Shown here one piece after another: positions 32,464 through 40,528 of a stretch of DNA of 50,053 bases. A program made the position numbers and the translations under genes. Every line of letters starts with the position of its first letter. Within the stretch, counting starts at the first letter, position 1. Source of the DNA: Desulfurococcales archaeon (lineage in GTDB: Archaea; Thermoproteota; Thermoprotei_A; Sulfolobales; AG1); assembly GCA_009903825.1 (NCBI GenBank), contig WYEN01000116.1, positions 1 through 50,053 on the forward strand, read 5' to 3'. Below the pieces are notes generated by a model. The model worked only from the letters and a program-made list of their open reading frames with translations. It was not told the DNA's origin and ran no database searches.

Positions 32464-33834
32464 TTATGTATACCACTCTACACTGTCTGTCAATCCTTTG
32501 TATAATCCTATCACAGCCCATGAATATTTGCCGTCTTTATACACCACAGCCCATATATCATAGTCTCCGAGAGCTCTGTCGCCATTCTCATCAAGTTGTA
32601 TATAACCTGATGCACCTATATAATGTTGTAATACTAGTGGCAGAGCGTTTTTGATAGCTTCACCATCATATTTGCCTATTAAATCTATCGCCAATGCCAC
32701 AGTCCATAAAGCATCATATACGAAATATGTGTATCCCATAGGCTCCTGACCTAATGCATCTCTAACCCATTTTCTCACTTTCTCAGTATATGGAGATACT
32801 CCTGGGCTTGCCATAGTATTGTAAAACTTTACTTTAACAACAAAATCTGCGACAGCAGGATCTAGTAGAGGTGATATAGCTGCAGTTCCATCAGATCCTT
32901 GCCATACAACTTCTCCTAAGATAGGCTGGCCCTTGGCAGCCGCAAAAATACCTTTCGCCTCTTCAAAACTTATTAAGAGAACACCTACCTTATCTTTGCC
33001 ATATCTATTTACAGCGTCTTGAACAATACTTGCTAATCTGCTGACCTCTACTGAGAACTCCACAGCCTTAGGATCATATCTTATCCCCTGAAGAACTCCA
33101 CAGCCTCCTCCTGTTGCCTGACATATCTTGTTGAAATTGTCTTCCACAGCCTTCTCGAGACCGTCTCCCCAAGTATCTCCTCTCCACATGGGGACTACAT
33201 ATCTAACTCCTCTTACCCATAATATTTTTGCTATAGCCTTGCCTTGATAAAGATCGTTTGGAGTATATCTAAGGATCATATCAGGAATAGCCAGAGCTGG
33301 AGAAGTTGATGAAGGAGATATCACAAGAAGTTTATTAGCATCAGCATATTGTTTCACCTCAGCTACTTCGGCACTAGATGCTATTCCTATAAACACTTTC
33401 ACACCTCTTGCATGTAAAGCCATCACTTTATCTAGTGCCGTCTTAGGATCTGTTGCAGTATCTTCTATAATAAGCTTTATTCTCCAAGGTCTCCCTAGAG
33501 AGGCTAGATAAGCATTTATCTCATCAGCAGCCTTCTCAGCAACAACTCTATATTGAGCACCGAATGTTGATAAGACGCCTGTCAACGGAATAGTTATTCC
33601 AATAGGAATCTCTCCTGAGAGTGTAGGGGCTGCTCCAGGAGCTGTTATAGTTACTGGAGGTGCTGTTACTGTTAATGTTGCTGGAGGTGCGGCTCCTGGA
33701 GCGACTGTGACAGTTGTTGGAACAGTAAATGTTTTAACAGTCACAGGAGCTGCTGTTAGCCCCCAGAAATATCCTCCTACCAAACCTATTATTAATAAAA
33801 CTATTGATAATACAACATAGAGTGTTCTATTCAT
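32464..33834 (-). CDS. livJ: ABC transporter substrate-binding protein, LivJ/Peripla_BP_6 type
   Basis: This 456-residue protein is the binding subunit of the Liv importer. A membrane anchor (residues 4-26) is followed by a stalk of about 40 residues rich in T, V, P and A, then the periplasmic binding fold: GEIPIGITIPLTGVLSTFGA, EKAADEINAYLASLG, IEDTATDPKTALDKVMALHA, and VFIGIASSAEVAEVK. The ligand may be branched-chain amino acids, amides or urea; it is not decided by sequence. GGTGAT lies 3 bases ahead of the ATG. The two permease genes are on the other strand, divergent from this gene. Confidence 0.9.
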   Translation of the reverse strand: MNRTLYVVLSIVLLIIGLVGGYFWGLTAAPVTVKTFTVPTTVTVAPGAAPPATLTVTAPPVTITAPGAAPTLSGEIPIGITIPLTGVLSTFGAQYRVVAEKAADEINAYLASLGRPWRIKLIIEDTATDPKTALDKVMALHARGVKVFIGIASSAEVAEVKQYADANKLLVISPSSTSPALAIPDMILRYTPNDLYQGKAIAKILWVRGVRYVVPMWRGDTWGDGLEKAVEDNFNKICQATGGGCGVLQGIRYDPKAVEFSVEVSRLASIVQDAVNRYGKDKVGVLLISFEEAKGIFAAAKGQPILGEVVWQGSDGTAAISPLLDPAVADFVVKVKFYNTMASPGVSPYTEKVRKWVRDALGQEPMGYTYFVYDALWTVALAIDLIGKYDGEAIKNALPLVLQHYIGASGYIQLDENGDRALGDYDIWAVVYKDGKYSWAVIGLYKGLTDSVEWYT

Positions 33835-33915
33835 CTAATCACCATCGCTATAAAATATTGTTAGAAGAATATATATTTTTTCTCAGCTTATTAATCAAAT
33901 TATTATAATATATAA

Positions 33916-34890
33916 ATGTTGTTGAAATCAGATATTGTGAGGCTGATAAAAGTGTTGGATCTTATTGCAAAAACATTGGCCTACTCAAGCGGCATTGCTA
34001 TTGGTGCAGCATCTATAACACTTATATATAGTACTACAAGAACATTCAATTTTGCTCATGCAACAATGGTCACATGGGGCTTCTATATTGTTTTTACTAT
34101 GCAGAGCTTCTTAGGAGGATCTCCATATTATTATATATTGTTCGCAGGATTATTCTCAGCATTTCTAGGAGTAATTCTTTATCTAGGCGTCAACAGACCT
34201 TTGATCAAGGCTGGAGTTGGTGAGATAACTCTTATGATGTCAACATTAGGTGTAGACCTTATATACTTCGGATTTCTAGGGGCATACATAGATTATCTGT
34301 TGACACAATACAAGATATATGCGACACAATTCTATCTTGAGCTATACGACTTTATAATACCTGTGGGAGGAGCTGGATATAGAGGAATAGGTCTAGTTGC
34401 TCCTCTGGTCATGATAACAGTCATAATACTTCTACATCTGTTTCTGACAAGAACTAGAATAGGTATTGCTATGAGAGCATCTATAGAGAACCCCAGTCTG
34501 GCAGGTCTTCTAGGCATCAACACTGACGTCATATATCTTCTTGCATGGGTGATAGGAGGTTTTCTAGCAGGATTAAGCGGTGGACTGCTCAGTCTCACAA
34601 TGGCCGGCTATGACAAGGTTGGGATGGATTATATAGTCACATTTTTCACAGGATCTATAGTAGGAGGATTATACTCAATATTTGGAAGCCTGTTAGGAGG
34701 TCTTTTAATTGGCATGGGAGAGTATATAGGAACATATTTGCTCTCATTATATGTGGGGACTTGGATAACTACTTACAGACCGGCCATACCTCTTGCGATA
34801 ATGGTTGCAACATTACTTTTGAAGCCAGAAGGGCTGGCGGCAATAAACTGGTCTAGAATATATAGCTCAATAAAATCTTTATTGAGGTGA
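33916..34890 (+). CDS. livH: Branched-chain amino acid-type ABC transporter permease LivH
   Basis: This 324-residue protein has eight or so membrane helices and the LivH features GIAIGAASITLIYSTTRTFNFAH, VNRPLIKAGVGEITLMMSTLG and the ATPase-docking TRTRIGIAMRASIENPSLAG, LLGINTDVIYLLAWVIGGFLAG. It is divergent from livJ across an 81-base promoter region, and couples to livM. No Shine-Dalgarno is seen before the ATG, so the mRNA may be leaderless. Confidence 0.9.
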   Translation: MLLKSDIVRLIKVLDLIAKTLAYSSGIAIGAASITLIYSTTRTFNFAHATMVTWGFYIVFTMQSFLGGSPYYYILFAGLFSAFLGVILYLGVNRPLIKAGVGEITLMMSTLGVDLIYFGFLGAYIDYLLTQYKIYATQFYLELYDFIIPVGGAGYRGIGLVAPLVMITVIILLHLFLTRTRIGIAMRASIENPSLAGLLGINTDVIYLLAWVIGGFLAGLSGGLLSLTMAGYDKVGMDYIVTFFTGSIVGGLYSIFGSLLGGLLIGMGEYIGTYLLSLYVGTWITTYRPAIPLAIMVATLLLKPEGLAAINWSRIYSSIKSLLR

Positions 34891-34894
34891 TCTT

Positions 34895-35950
34895 ATGCTA
34901 GAGATCCCTCAGGAACTTCTTCTATTAATTCTACAGATCATACTAAACTTTGGCATAGGCGTCATAGTGACTCTAAGTCTGAATCTCGAGGTGGGATATC
35001 TAGGCATTCCACAGTTTGGTCGCGTACTCACAGTATTGATAGGAGCTGTGATCGTTGGAGGAGTCATAGGAAGAATAGTTGCTCTGTATCTAGGCTATCC
35101 AGCAGGACTAGAGTATGTGGGGTATGAGAACTTCAAGATTGTTTCTGCAATAAACAGCGTGTTAGCCGCCAACCCGCTTCTATCAATATCAATATTGATA
35201 CTAACACTTGTTTTAGCAGGATTAGTCGGAGGCGTCATAGGCTATCTAACTGCTTACCCAGCTCTGAGACTTAAAGAAGCTTATCTAGGAATAACATTGT
35301 TAGCATTTGGAGATATTGCACAAATAATCTTCTGGAATTATGAGCCTATTGCAGGCGGGACGGTGGGCGTCAACATAATAGATCCATTCAGATTCACCGG
35401 AGAATATCGTCAATATGTTGCCATAGGCTTCATATTATTCATGGCTCTCTTAATATATATTTATATCGAGAGACTTACAAACTCACCATTTGGAAGAGCT
35501 CTCAGAGCCTCTAGAGACTCTGAGACAGCCTCACGTGTCTATGGTAAGGATATTGTCAGGCTGAGAGCACAAACTCTCATAATAGGCGGAGCAATATCCG
35601 CTATTGGAGGAGCTTTATGGGCTTTATACTCTTTAAGTTTCAAGGCGATAACATACACAAGACTTTTATGGACATTTTATCCATGGGCATACATGATGTT
35701 GGGCGGCACAGGAAACAATCTTGGCATCGTATTAGGAGTATTTCTATTCTCAACATTAAGAACCTTGATAATAATGTATAAAGATTATATCCCAATAACA
35801 CAATATATACAGCCTGCAAGACTCGAATATATATTGGTTGGTCTCACAATAGTTTTAGTAGTGTTGTTGAGACCTCAAGGGATCTTGCCTGAGAAGCCTG
35901 TGAGAACATTGCCTAAGAAGAGGATCGAGAGATTAATAAAAAGATCTTAG
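34895..35950 (+). CDS. livM: Branched-chain amino acid-type ABC transporter permease LivM
   Basis: This 351-residue membrane protein is the partner of LivH. It has LSLNLEVGYLGIPQFGRVLT, AYPALRLKEAYLGITLLAFG and the docking loop NSPFGRALRASRDSETASRV typical of LivM, and ends with a cytoplasmic basic tail. GAGGTGATC (holding the livH stop) is the Shine-Dalgarno before ATG 34895. Confidence 0.9.
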   Translation: MLEIPQELLLLILQIILNFGIGVIVTLSLNLEVGYLGIPQFGRVLTVLIGAVIVGGVIGRIVALYLGYPAGLEYVGYENFKIVSAINSVLAANPLLSISILILTLVLAGLVGGVIGYLTAYPALRLKEAYLGITLLAFGDIAQIIFWNYEPIAGGTVGVNIIDPFRFTGEYRQYVAIGFILFMALLIYIYIERLTNSPFGRALRASRDSETASRVYGKDIVRLRAQTLIIGGAISAIGGALWALYSLSFKAITYTRLLWTFYPWAYMMLGGTGNNLGIVLGVFLFSTLRTLIIMYKDYIPITQYIQPARLEYILVGLTIVLVVLLRPQGILPEKPVRTLPKKRIERLIKRS

Positions 35951-35956
35951 TAATGA

Positions 35957-36379
35957 TCATGTTTTATCAATTACTGGAAACAATATATATTTTAAATGTG
36001 TGATCTCTAGCTCACCTATTTTTTTCAAAAGCTCTTCGACGCGTGATAATGATCCTCTCACACTTATCATCTCAACACAAAATCTTTTTGTAACATGAAT
36101 ATGTTGTAGTGAGATTATTATATCTAGAAAATCATGTTGAACATCAATAAGAAGTCTGTCAAGATCTTTCTTAGTATGATCGTAGTATACAGCTATTATA
36201 CCTATAACCTCTAGATTTCTCTCATAAGTCATATAATATGACAATATATGTTCTCTAATGATCATTTGAATAAATCTTGACCTATTTCTGATCCCCATTC
36301 TACTCATGATCTTATCTATCTCTACATAAAGCTCTTGAGGAATTGATACTCCCATCTTAACATATCTAGACATGATCAT
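35957..36379 (-). CDS. nikR: NikR-like ribbon-helix-helix metal-responsive regulator
   Basis: This 140-residue protein has a CopG-type ribbon-helix-helix domain at the N-terminus (VKMGVSIPQELYVEIDKIMS, then SRFIQMIIREHIL) and an ACT-like metal-binding domain: GIIAVYYDHTKKDLDRLL, DVQHDFLDIIISLQHIHVTK, RFCVEMISVRG. The NikR nickel ligands H-x-H and the following Cys are present (HIH...C), as is the earlier His in YDH. It should repress metal uptake genes when Ni2+ binds, but the target is not evident here; the Liv permeases end next to it. Start is ATG 36379 or 36373. Confidence 0.82.
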   Translation of the reverse strand: MIMSRYVKMGVSIPQELYVEIDKIMSRMGIRNRSRFIQMIIREHILSYYMTYERNLEVIGIIAVYYDHTKKDLDRLLIDVQHDFLDIIISLQHIHVTKRFCVEMISVRGSLSRVEELLKKIGELEITHLKYILFPVIDKT

Positions 36380-36438
36380 TCGCCCTTATAATATGTTTCA
36401 TTTAATTATTTCTATTATAAATTATTAACATGATGTGT

Positions 36439-37068
36439 ATGAGAGATTTTAAGAGGATATTATCTTCTTTAAAAAAAGATCTTGATAGATCTAGTTTCTC
36501 AATATATCATATTCTGAAAACACTAGATCTTGTGGAGAGAGAAGGCGCCTTAGGAAGGATCTTGTTGTCAAAATATTTAAGAATTGGAGAAGGCTCTGCA
36601 AGAAACATTCTTAAGAGACTTAAAGATAATAATCTTATAACAATAGATCCTGTCGCAGGAGGAGTGTTAACTGAGGAAGGAAGAGAATTTCTTGAGATAT
36701 GGAGAAGATATATAACAAGCATCTGTGTTGAGAAGACAGACCTTGTGTCTTGGAGATTTGTTGTTATAAACATCTTGTCAGACGATTTGGCTGAGAAAAT
36801 GATCAAAAGATATGGAGTTGTAAATCTTAGAGATGAGATTGTTAAAAAAGGATGTTCAGGATGTATATTACTAAAGATCCATGAGGGGAGGCCTATGTTA
36901 TTAAACGCCAGAGGAGAGCCTGACTATGATATATCATCAACAGATCTTGGGAGAAAAATGGCTGAGATATGTAGAGAATATTGTATAGCGACAGGATCTG
37001 AGGAGAGCTGTCAGAAGGCTGAGGCCTGTGCATGGGATCTTGTTGTTGAGATATTGATAAGGGATTAG
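36439..37068 (+). CDS. Winged-HTH protein, possibly DUF4443 family
   Basis: This protein of 209 residues (from ATG 36439) has an N-terminal winged helix: LVEREGALGRILLSKYLRIG, then EGSARNILKRLKDNNLITID and GGVLTEEGREFLE. The C-terminal half (SWRFVVINILSDDLAEKMIK, RDEIVKKGCSGCILLKIHEG) resembles DUF4443, found in archaeal HTH proteins that may sense a ligand. The last 30 residues are Cys-rich (CREYC, C..AEAC). A TATA box (CTATTATAAAT, 36411-36421) fits a leaderless start at 36439 rather than ATG 36430. It precedes dph6 by two bases, so the two are one operon. Confidence 0.65.
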   Translation: MRDFKRILSSLKKDLDRSSFSIYHILKTLDLVEREGALGRILLSKYLRIGEGSARNILKRLKDNNLITIDPVAGGVLTEEGREFLEIWRRYITSICVEKTDLVSWRFVVINILSDDLAEKMIKRYGVVNLRDEIVKKGCSGCILLKIHEGRPMLLNARGEPDYDISSTDLGRKMAEICREYCIATGSEESCQKAEACAWDLVVEILIRD

Positions 37069-37070
37069 AA

Positions 37071-37760
37071 TTGGACAAGGCGTTGGTTCTCTACACAGGA
37101 GGCAAGGACAGCCATACAGCTCTTATTAAATGGGTTGAGAAGAAAGGTTCTAAAAAAGATGTTATTCTGCTTAACATAAGATCTTTACGTGAAGATCTTA
37201 TGTTGTTTCATACTATAAACAGTAGATGGGTTGATATACATGCTCAGCTTATGAATATGCCTATTTACACTAAAGAGATCTCTGGAGAAGATGAGAAGAG
37301 AGAATTTTCAGATGCTGTTAAAGAGGCGAAGGAAATGTTTGATGCGAAATATCTTGTCTCAGGAGTGGTGGCAAGCAGTTTTCAGAAGAAGATATTAGAT
37401 GATATAGCATCAAGACATGGACTGATCCATTACGCACCTCTCTGGCAGATGGATCAGGAGAGTCTTTTGAGAGAAGAAGTTGAGAAACTAAAGATCAGTT
37501 TTATCATCGTTGCTGCACAGGCCATGGGGCTTGATGAGAGATGGGTTGGCAGAATAATTTCTTCAAAAGAAGATGTTGATGAGCTCATCAGATTATCAAA
37601 AAAATATATGTTTTCGCCAGTTGGTGAGGGAGGCGAGTATGAGAGTTTTGTAATATCATCTCCGCTTTTCGAGGGGAGAAAAATTGATGTGAGAGGAAGA
37701 AAAATATGGTTTAAAGCTGGATGGGGCTATTATTATATTGATGAAATAAAGATCTTATGA
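37071..37760 (+). CDS. dph6: Diphthine-ammonia ligase Dph6
   Basis: This 229-residue ATP-pyrophosphatase performs the last step of diphthamide formation on elongation factor 2. The PP-loop is VLYTGGKDSHTAL, followed by family features ISGEDEKREFSDAVKEAKEM, LVSGVVASSFQKK, HYAPLWQMDQ and GEGGEYESFVI (the Dph6 signature). The start is TTG 37071, a few bases after the stop of the HTH gene and a GGGAT sequence. It converges with the M42 peptidase gene. Confidence 0.88.
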   Translation: MDKALVLYTGGKDSHTALIKWVEKKGSKKDVILLNIRSLREDLMLFHTINSRWVDIHAQLMNMPIYTKEISGEDEKREFSDAVKEAKEMFDAKYLVSGVVASSFQKKILDDIASRHGLIHYAPLWQMDQESLLREEVEKLKISFIIVAAQAMGLDERWVGRIISSKEDVDELIRLSKKYMFSPVGEGGEYESFVISSPLFEGRKIDVRGRKIWFKAGWGYYYIDEIKIL

Positions 37761-37763
37761 GAT

Positions 37764-38876
37764 TTATTTTATGGTATATCCTTTTAATCTGCTGAGCCAC
37801 TCTATATCGCTGAGCTCACAGAATCCTTTTGTAAGCTTTATAGCATTAGCCACATCGTTAAGATCTATCATCTCAACAGGAGAATGAATATATCTTGCTG
37901 GGATAGAGACCACGCCTGCTGGAACTCCTTCTCTATTAAGCTGTATGGCAGAGGCGTCTGTGGTTCCTCCAGCGGCAACTTCTATCTGATATGGTATTGA
38001 GAGCTGTTGTGCAACCTGGATCAGTTTGTCAACAATCTCTTTATTAGCTATAAGACCTGTCGCTCCTCTTCCATCGGCAATCTTTATAGCAGGTCCTTTG
38101 CCAAGTTGTGTATACCACTCGTGTTCTCCTACACCAGGTATGTCGCTTGCAATAGTCACATCTAGAGCTAAAGCGGCGTTAGGTGAGATGCTGAAGGCTG
38201 CTGTTCTGGCACCTTTTAAACCAACCTCTTCTTGTACTGTTGCCACCGCATATACATCAGCCTGATTCTTCTCAATAAGCTCGAAAGCCTTGATCATTGT
38301 CACAACGCCTACTCTGTCATCAATAGCTTTTCCAGTTACTCTATCCTCATTTAGAAGAACAAGATCTCTGTCATAAACAACTACATCACCTATTTTAATC
38401 CCCATCTTAAGAACCTCATCTCTAGATCTCGCTCCTATGTCTACGAATAATTCTCTCAGCTCCGGAACTTGTCTAGCCTCCTCTGGTTTTGCTAGATGAG
38501 GAGGTTTTAAACCTATTACTCCTCTGAATATCTTGCCTTCTCTAGTTTTTATAAGAAGTCTCTGAAAGATCAGTGCTCTCTCAAATACTCCTCCAATAGG
38601 GAGAATTCTTATAAAGCCTTTGTCATCTATGTGAGAGACGAAGAATCCTATCTCATCCATGTGTCCTGCAAGCATTATTCTACCAGATCCTCTGGATCCT
38701 TTTTTCACAGCAATAACGTTCCCCATGGAATCTATATAAACATTATCTGCAGACATACTCAAAAAATCTTTCACGACTCCTCTCACATCATCTTCATAAC
38801 CTGATGGCCCCACCAGCTCAGTAATTTTTTTAAGAAGATCATATATATCTTTTTTCGAAACTTCTTTCACAGACAT
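37764..38876 (-). CDS. M42-family metallo-aminopeptidase
   Basis: This 370-residue enzyme belongs to family M42 (TET-type aminopeptidases, often annotated endoglucanase). Metal ligands are in LAGHMDEIGFFV, GKAIDDRVGV, VQEEVGLKGARTAA (catalytic EE), ALDVT and the final PARYIHSPVEMIDL. Such enzymes form large dodecamers that degrade peptides left by the proteasome. Nothing is missing. It is the last intact gene before the disrupted encapsulin locus. Confidence 0.93.
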   Translation of the reverse strand: MSVKEVSKKDIYDLLKKITELVGPSGYEDDVRGVVKDFLSMSADNVYIDSMGNVIAVKKGSRGSGRIMLAGHMDEIGFFVSHIDDKGFIRILPIGGVFERALIFQRLLIKTREGKIFRGVIGLKPPHLAKPEEARQVPELRELFVDIGARSRDEVLKMGIKIGDVVVYDRDLVLLNEDRVTGKAIDDRVGVVTMIKAFELIEKNQADVYAVATVQEEVGLKGARTAAFSISPNAALALDVTIASDIPGVGEHEWYTQLGKGPAIKIADGRGATGLIANKEIVDKLIQVAQQLSIPYQIEVAAGGTTDASAIQLNREGVPAGVVSIPARYIHSPVEMIDLNDVANAIKLTKGFCELSDIEWLSRLKGYTIK

Positions 38877-38928
38877 TTTAATCGCCAGAAAAAATTATTT
38901 ATAAACAAAAAAATTTTTAACAAAAAGA

Positions 38929-39150
38929 TCATTGAGATAAAACTATGATCCCGCCGGGATCCTTTATCAACAAGCTCAGAGACTCTATGAATCTATATTT
39001 ATAAGCCTCCTCCTCAGGACCTAGATAATCAACATATCCATCAATTGATATCACAAGCTCTGCCACAGAAGGATCTGTAGACATCAGAATAGCCTTGTCG
39101 CCTGGGACATATGGAGAGACAACTATATCATTAACAAGCTCTTTGACAAC
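38929..39150 (-). pseudogene. Encapsulin C-terminal fragment
   Basis: An open frame of 73 codons without start reads VVKELVNDIVVSPYVPGDKA, ILMSTDPSVAELVISIDGYV, DYLGPEEEAYKYRFIESLS and LLIKDPGGIIVLSQ-stop. It aligns from end to end with the C-terminus of the Pyrococcus furiosus ferritin-fused encapsulin (remembered as ...AVLDVVVGQDVTLQELGPEG, DDVAFLVSEAIGIRIKNPEA, IVVLE), including the LGPE turn and the K/NP.AI/G.IVL end of the HK97-fold A domain. The frame ends abruptly at 39150 with a TAG, at the left end of a TnpB-element remnant. The N-terminal part of the same gene lies at 39434-39505. Confidence 0.78.
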
Positions 39151-39391
39151 CTAACAAGCCTCACCTTTTAGGGCGGGTGATATTTATATTTTTAAGCTTT
39201 CAATGGGAATATCTGTGGCTGTGATGAGATGTATAATGTTTTGAGGGCTTGGAGGCTGACTCATCGGCTAGGCCTTCATCAGCGCACCTCGATGACCCCA
39301 GGGGAGGCCCCGATGTCTGCCTCCAGCCCGATGATCATGAGAACATTAACTCCTAACCGGAAGGCTAACAAACGGGTCTCGGCATATAAAA
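39151..39391 (+). mobile_element. Remnant of an IS605-type TnpB element
   Basis: The left end, GCCTCACCTTTTAGGGCGGG plus TGATATTTATA (39158-39188), matches the left end of the intact TnpB element at 49.7 kb read in its own direction (GCCTCGCTCTTCAGGGCGAG plus GTATATTTTATA). A frame then runs from 39196 to the TGA at 39394-39396 and reads FNGNICGCDEMYNVLRAWRL, THRLGLHQRTSMTPGEAPMS, ASSPMIMRTLTPNRKANKR, VSAYKR. This looks like the zinc-finger end and the long basic tail of a crenarchaeal TnpB. Nearly all of the protein is deleted. The part 39245-39329 folds into a strong stem (GGGCTTGGAGGC with GCCTCCAGCCC, then CATCGG with CCGATG) where TnpB elements encode their guide-RNA scaffold. The element lies inside a disrupted encapsulin gene. 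Confidence 0.65.
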
Positions 39392-39428
39392 GATGATCTA
39401 CTATAGAATTGAAAGATAGAATTGAAAG
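39392..39428 (+). CRISPR. Solitary CRISPR repeat plus partial copy
   Basis: Positions 39392-39415 (GATGATCTACTATAGAATTG then AAAG) differ by one base from a 24-nt CRISPR repeat I remember from Sulfolobales (GATAATCTACTATAGAATTG then AAAG). The 3' 13 bases, ATAGAATTGAAAG, recur at once at 39416-39428, giving a 13-bp tandem duplication. There is no spacer-sized gap, no second full repeat and no cas gene in the window, so this is an orphan or relic repeat, not an array. The TnpB remnant's TGA stop lies within the repeat. Confidence 0.7.
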
Positions 39429-39433
39429 ATCGT

Positions 39434-39505
39434 CAGGGCATCTGATATCTCCTCGACGCTGAGCTTCTTCTCTCTGGTTATCTCCACGGGATTTTTTGAG
39501 AACAT
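39434..39505 (-). pseudogene. Encapsulin N-terminal fragment
   Basis: From ATG 39505 the frame reads MFSKNPVEITREKKLSVEEI, SDAL, matching the start of the P. furiosus ferritin-fused encapsulin (remembered as MLSINPTLINRDKPYTKEEL, MEIL). Homology stops near 39434; the frame then runs through the CRISPR-repeat copies and ends in TAG. On the minus strand AATTTAAAAT (39521-39530) is a TATA box at the right distance for a leaderless start, so the promoter still exists. An in-frame ATG at 39520 would add five residues. About 245 codons between this piece and the C-terminal piece are missing. Confidence 0.7.
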
Positions 39506-39577
39506 ATAAAACATCTGCATTTTAAATTATTTTTGCACCTATTAAAAAGATAAGATTCTATCGATCTTTTGTTGAGC

Positions 39578-40519
39578 TTAGAAATATGATAGTCTATCCC
39601 ATATGAATCTTATCACTTCATCATGAGAAGGTATCTCGTGAGACCCTAGTCTAGTAATTTTTAATGCTGCTGTTGCGTTTGCATATATAACTGCTTTTCT
39701 TATATTGTATCCTCTTAACATGCTCACTATAAATCCTGATGCAAAAGCGTCTCCAGCTCCTGTTGTGTCGACAATTTTATCAACTGTGAAAGCCTGTATC
39801 TTTCCAGTGAACTCCTCGCTTGACACATAAGATCCTTCCTTCCCAAGTTTTACGATAACAATCTTAGGACCTACAGATCTTATCTTCTCAGACGCTTTTG
39901 TATAGTCTTTCTCACCAGTCATATTATAAGCCTCCTGCTCGTTCAGCATGACAATATCAATCTTTTTCAAAAGATCTTTCAGAGCATCCAGTCCTTTCAT
40001 AGAAAGAACTCTGCCAGGATCCCACGAGACAGTCAATCCATATCTTTTGGCCATCTCAACAGCTTTCAGTGAAGTGTCTATTCTCAAACTAGCTATATGC
40101 ATGTGTCTAGCTATGCTTACAAGCTCTTCATCAATCTCACCAGGCTCAAGCTCTTCTGCAACACCTTTGTATCCATACATTATTATGTCTCCCAAAGAGT
40201 TTATGCCTACTATCGTGAAGCCAGTGTTTCTCCAAGATATTCTTAGACCTCTCATATCAACACCTTCTCTCATAAGCTCATCAACAACTATTCTGCCGAA
40301 ATTATCAAAACCTATTTTAGCAATGATCCCGCTGGTGGCGCCCAGTCTTCTGACGCCGATAGCAACATTAACAGCAGATCCGCCGGCTCCCCAGCTCTGT
40401 TGCAACACAGGACTCTCCTGGTCAGACCCTGGAAAATCTTTAACCATTATTCTTATATCAACCAGAGCGTGACCAACAGTTATGACATCAATTGATTTTG
40501 AAGAGTTCATCATGTTCAT
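39578..40519 (-). CDS. PfkB-family carbohydrate kinase
   Basis: This 313-residue kinase phosphorylates a sugar or sugar phosphate with ATP. Its first signature is SWGAGGSAVNVAIGVRRLGA, and the second is IVDTTGAGDAFASGFIVSML with the anion hole and catalytic Asp; substrate-lid residues lie near the start (GHALVDIRIMVKDFPG). The gene is 9 bases downstream of a class I fructose-bisphosphate aldolase on the same strand, so a fructose 6-phosphate kinase role in glycolysis is plausible; ribokinase or nucleoside kinase activity cannot be excluded. Confidence 0.85.
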   Translation of the reverse strand: MNMMNSSKSIDVITVGHALVDIRIMVKDFPGSDQESPVLQQSWGAGGSAVNVAIGVRRLGATSGIIAKIGFDNFGRIVVDELMREGVDMRGLRISWRNTGFTIVGINSLGDIIMYGYKGVAEELEPGEIDEELVSIARHMHIASLRIDTSLKAVEMAKRYGLTVSWDPGRVLSMKGLDALKDLLKKIDIVMLNEQEAYNMTGEKDYTKASEKIRSVGPKIVIVKLGKEGSYVSSEEFTGKIQAFTVDKIVDTTGAGDAFASGFIVSMLRGYNIRKAVIYANATAALKITRLGSHEIPSHDEVIRFIWDRLSYF

Positions 40520-40528
40520 CCAGCGTCT

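Noticed and set aside
39221-39259. Box C/D sRNA (GTGATGA at 39221 and CTGA at 39256)
   Set aside because: Only one C and one D-like box fit, the second pair is missing, and the stretch is explained by the TnpB tail reading frame.
39245-39345. H/ACA RNA (stem followed by ACA at 39343)
   Set aside because: No kink-turn is evident and the internal loop is at the wrong distance from ACA; the TnpB guide-RNA scaffold is the simpler reading.
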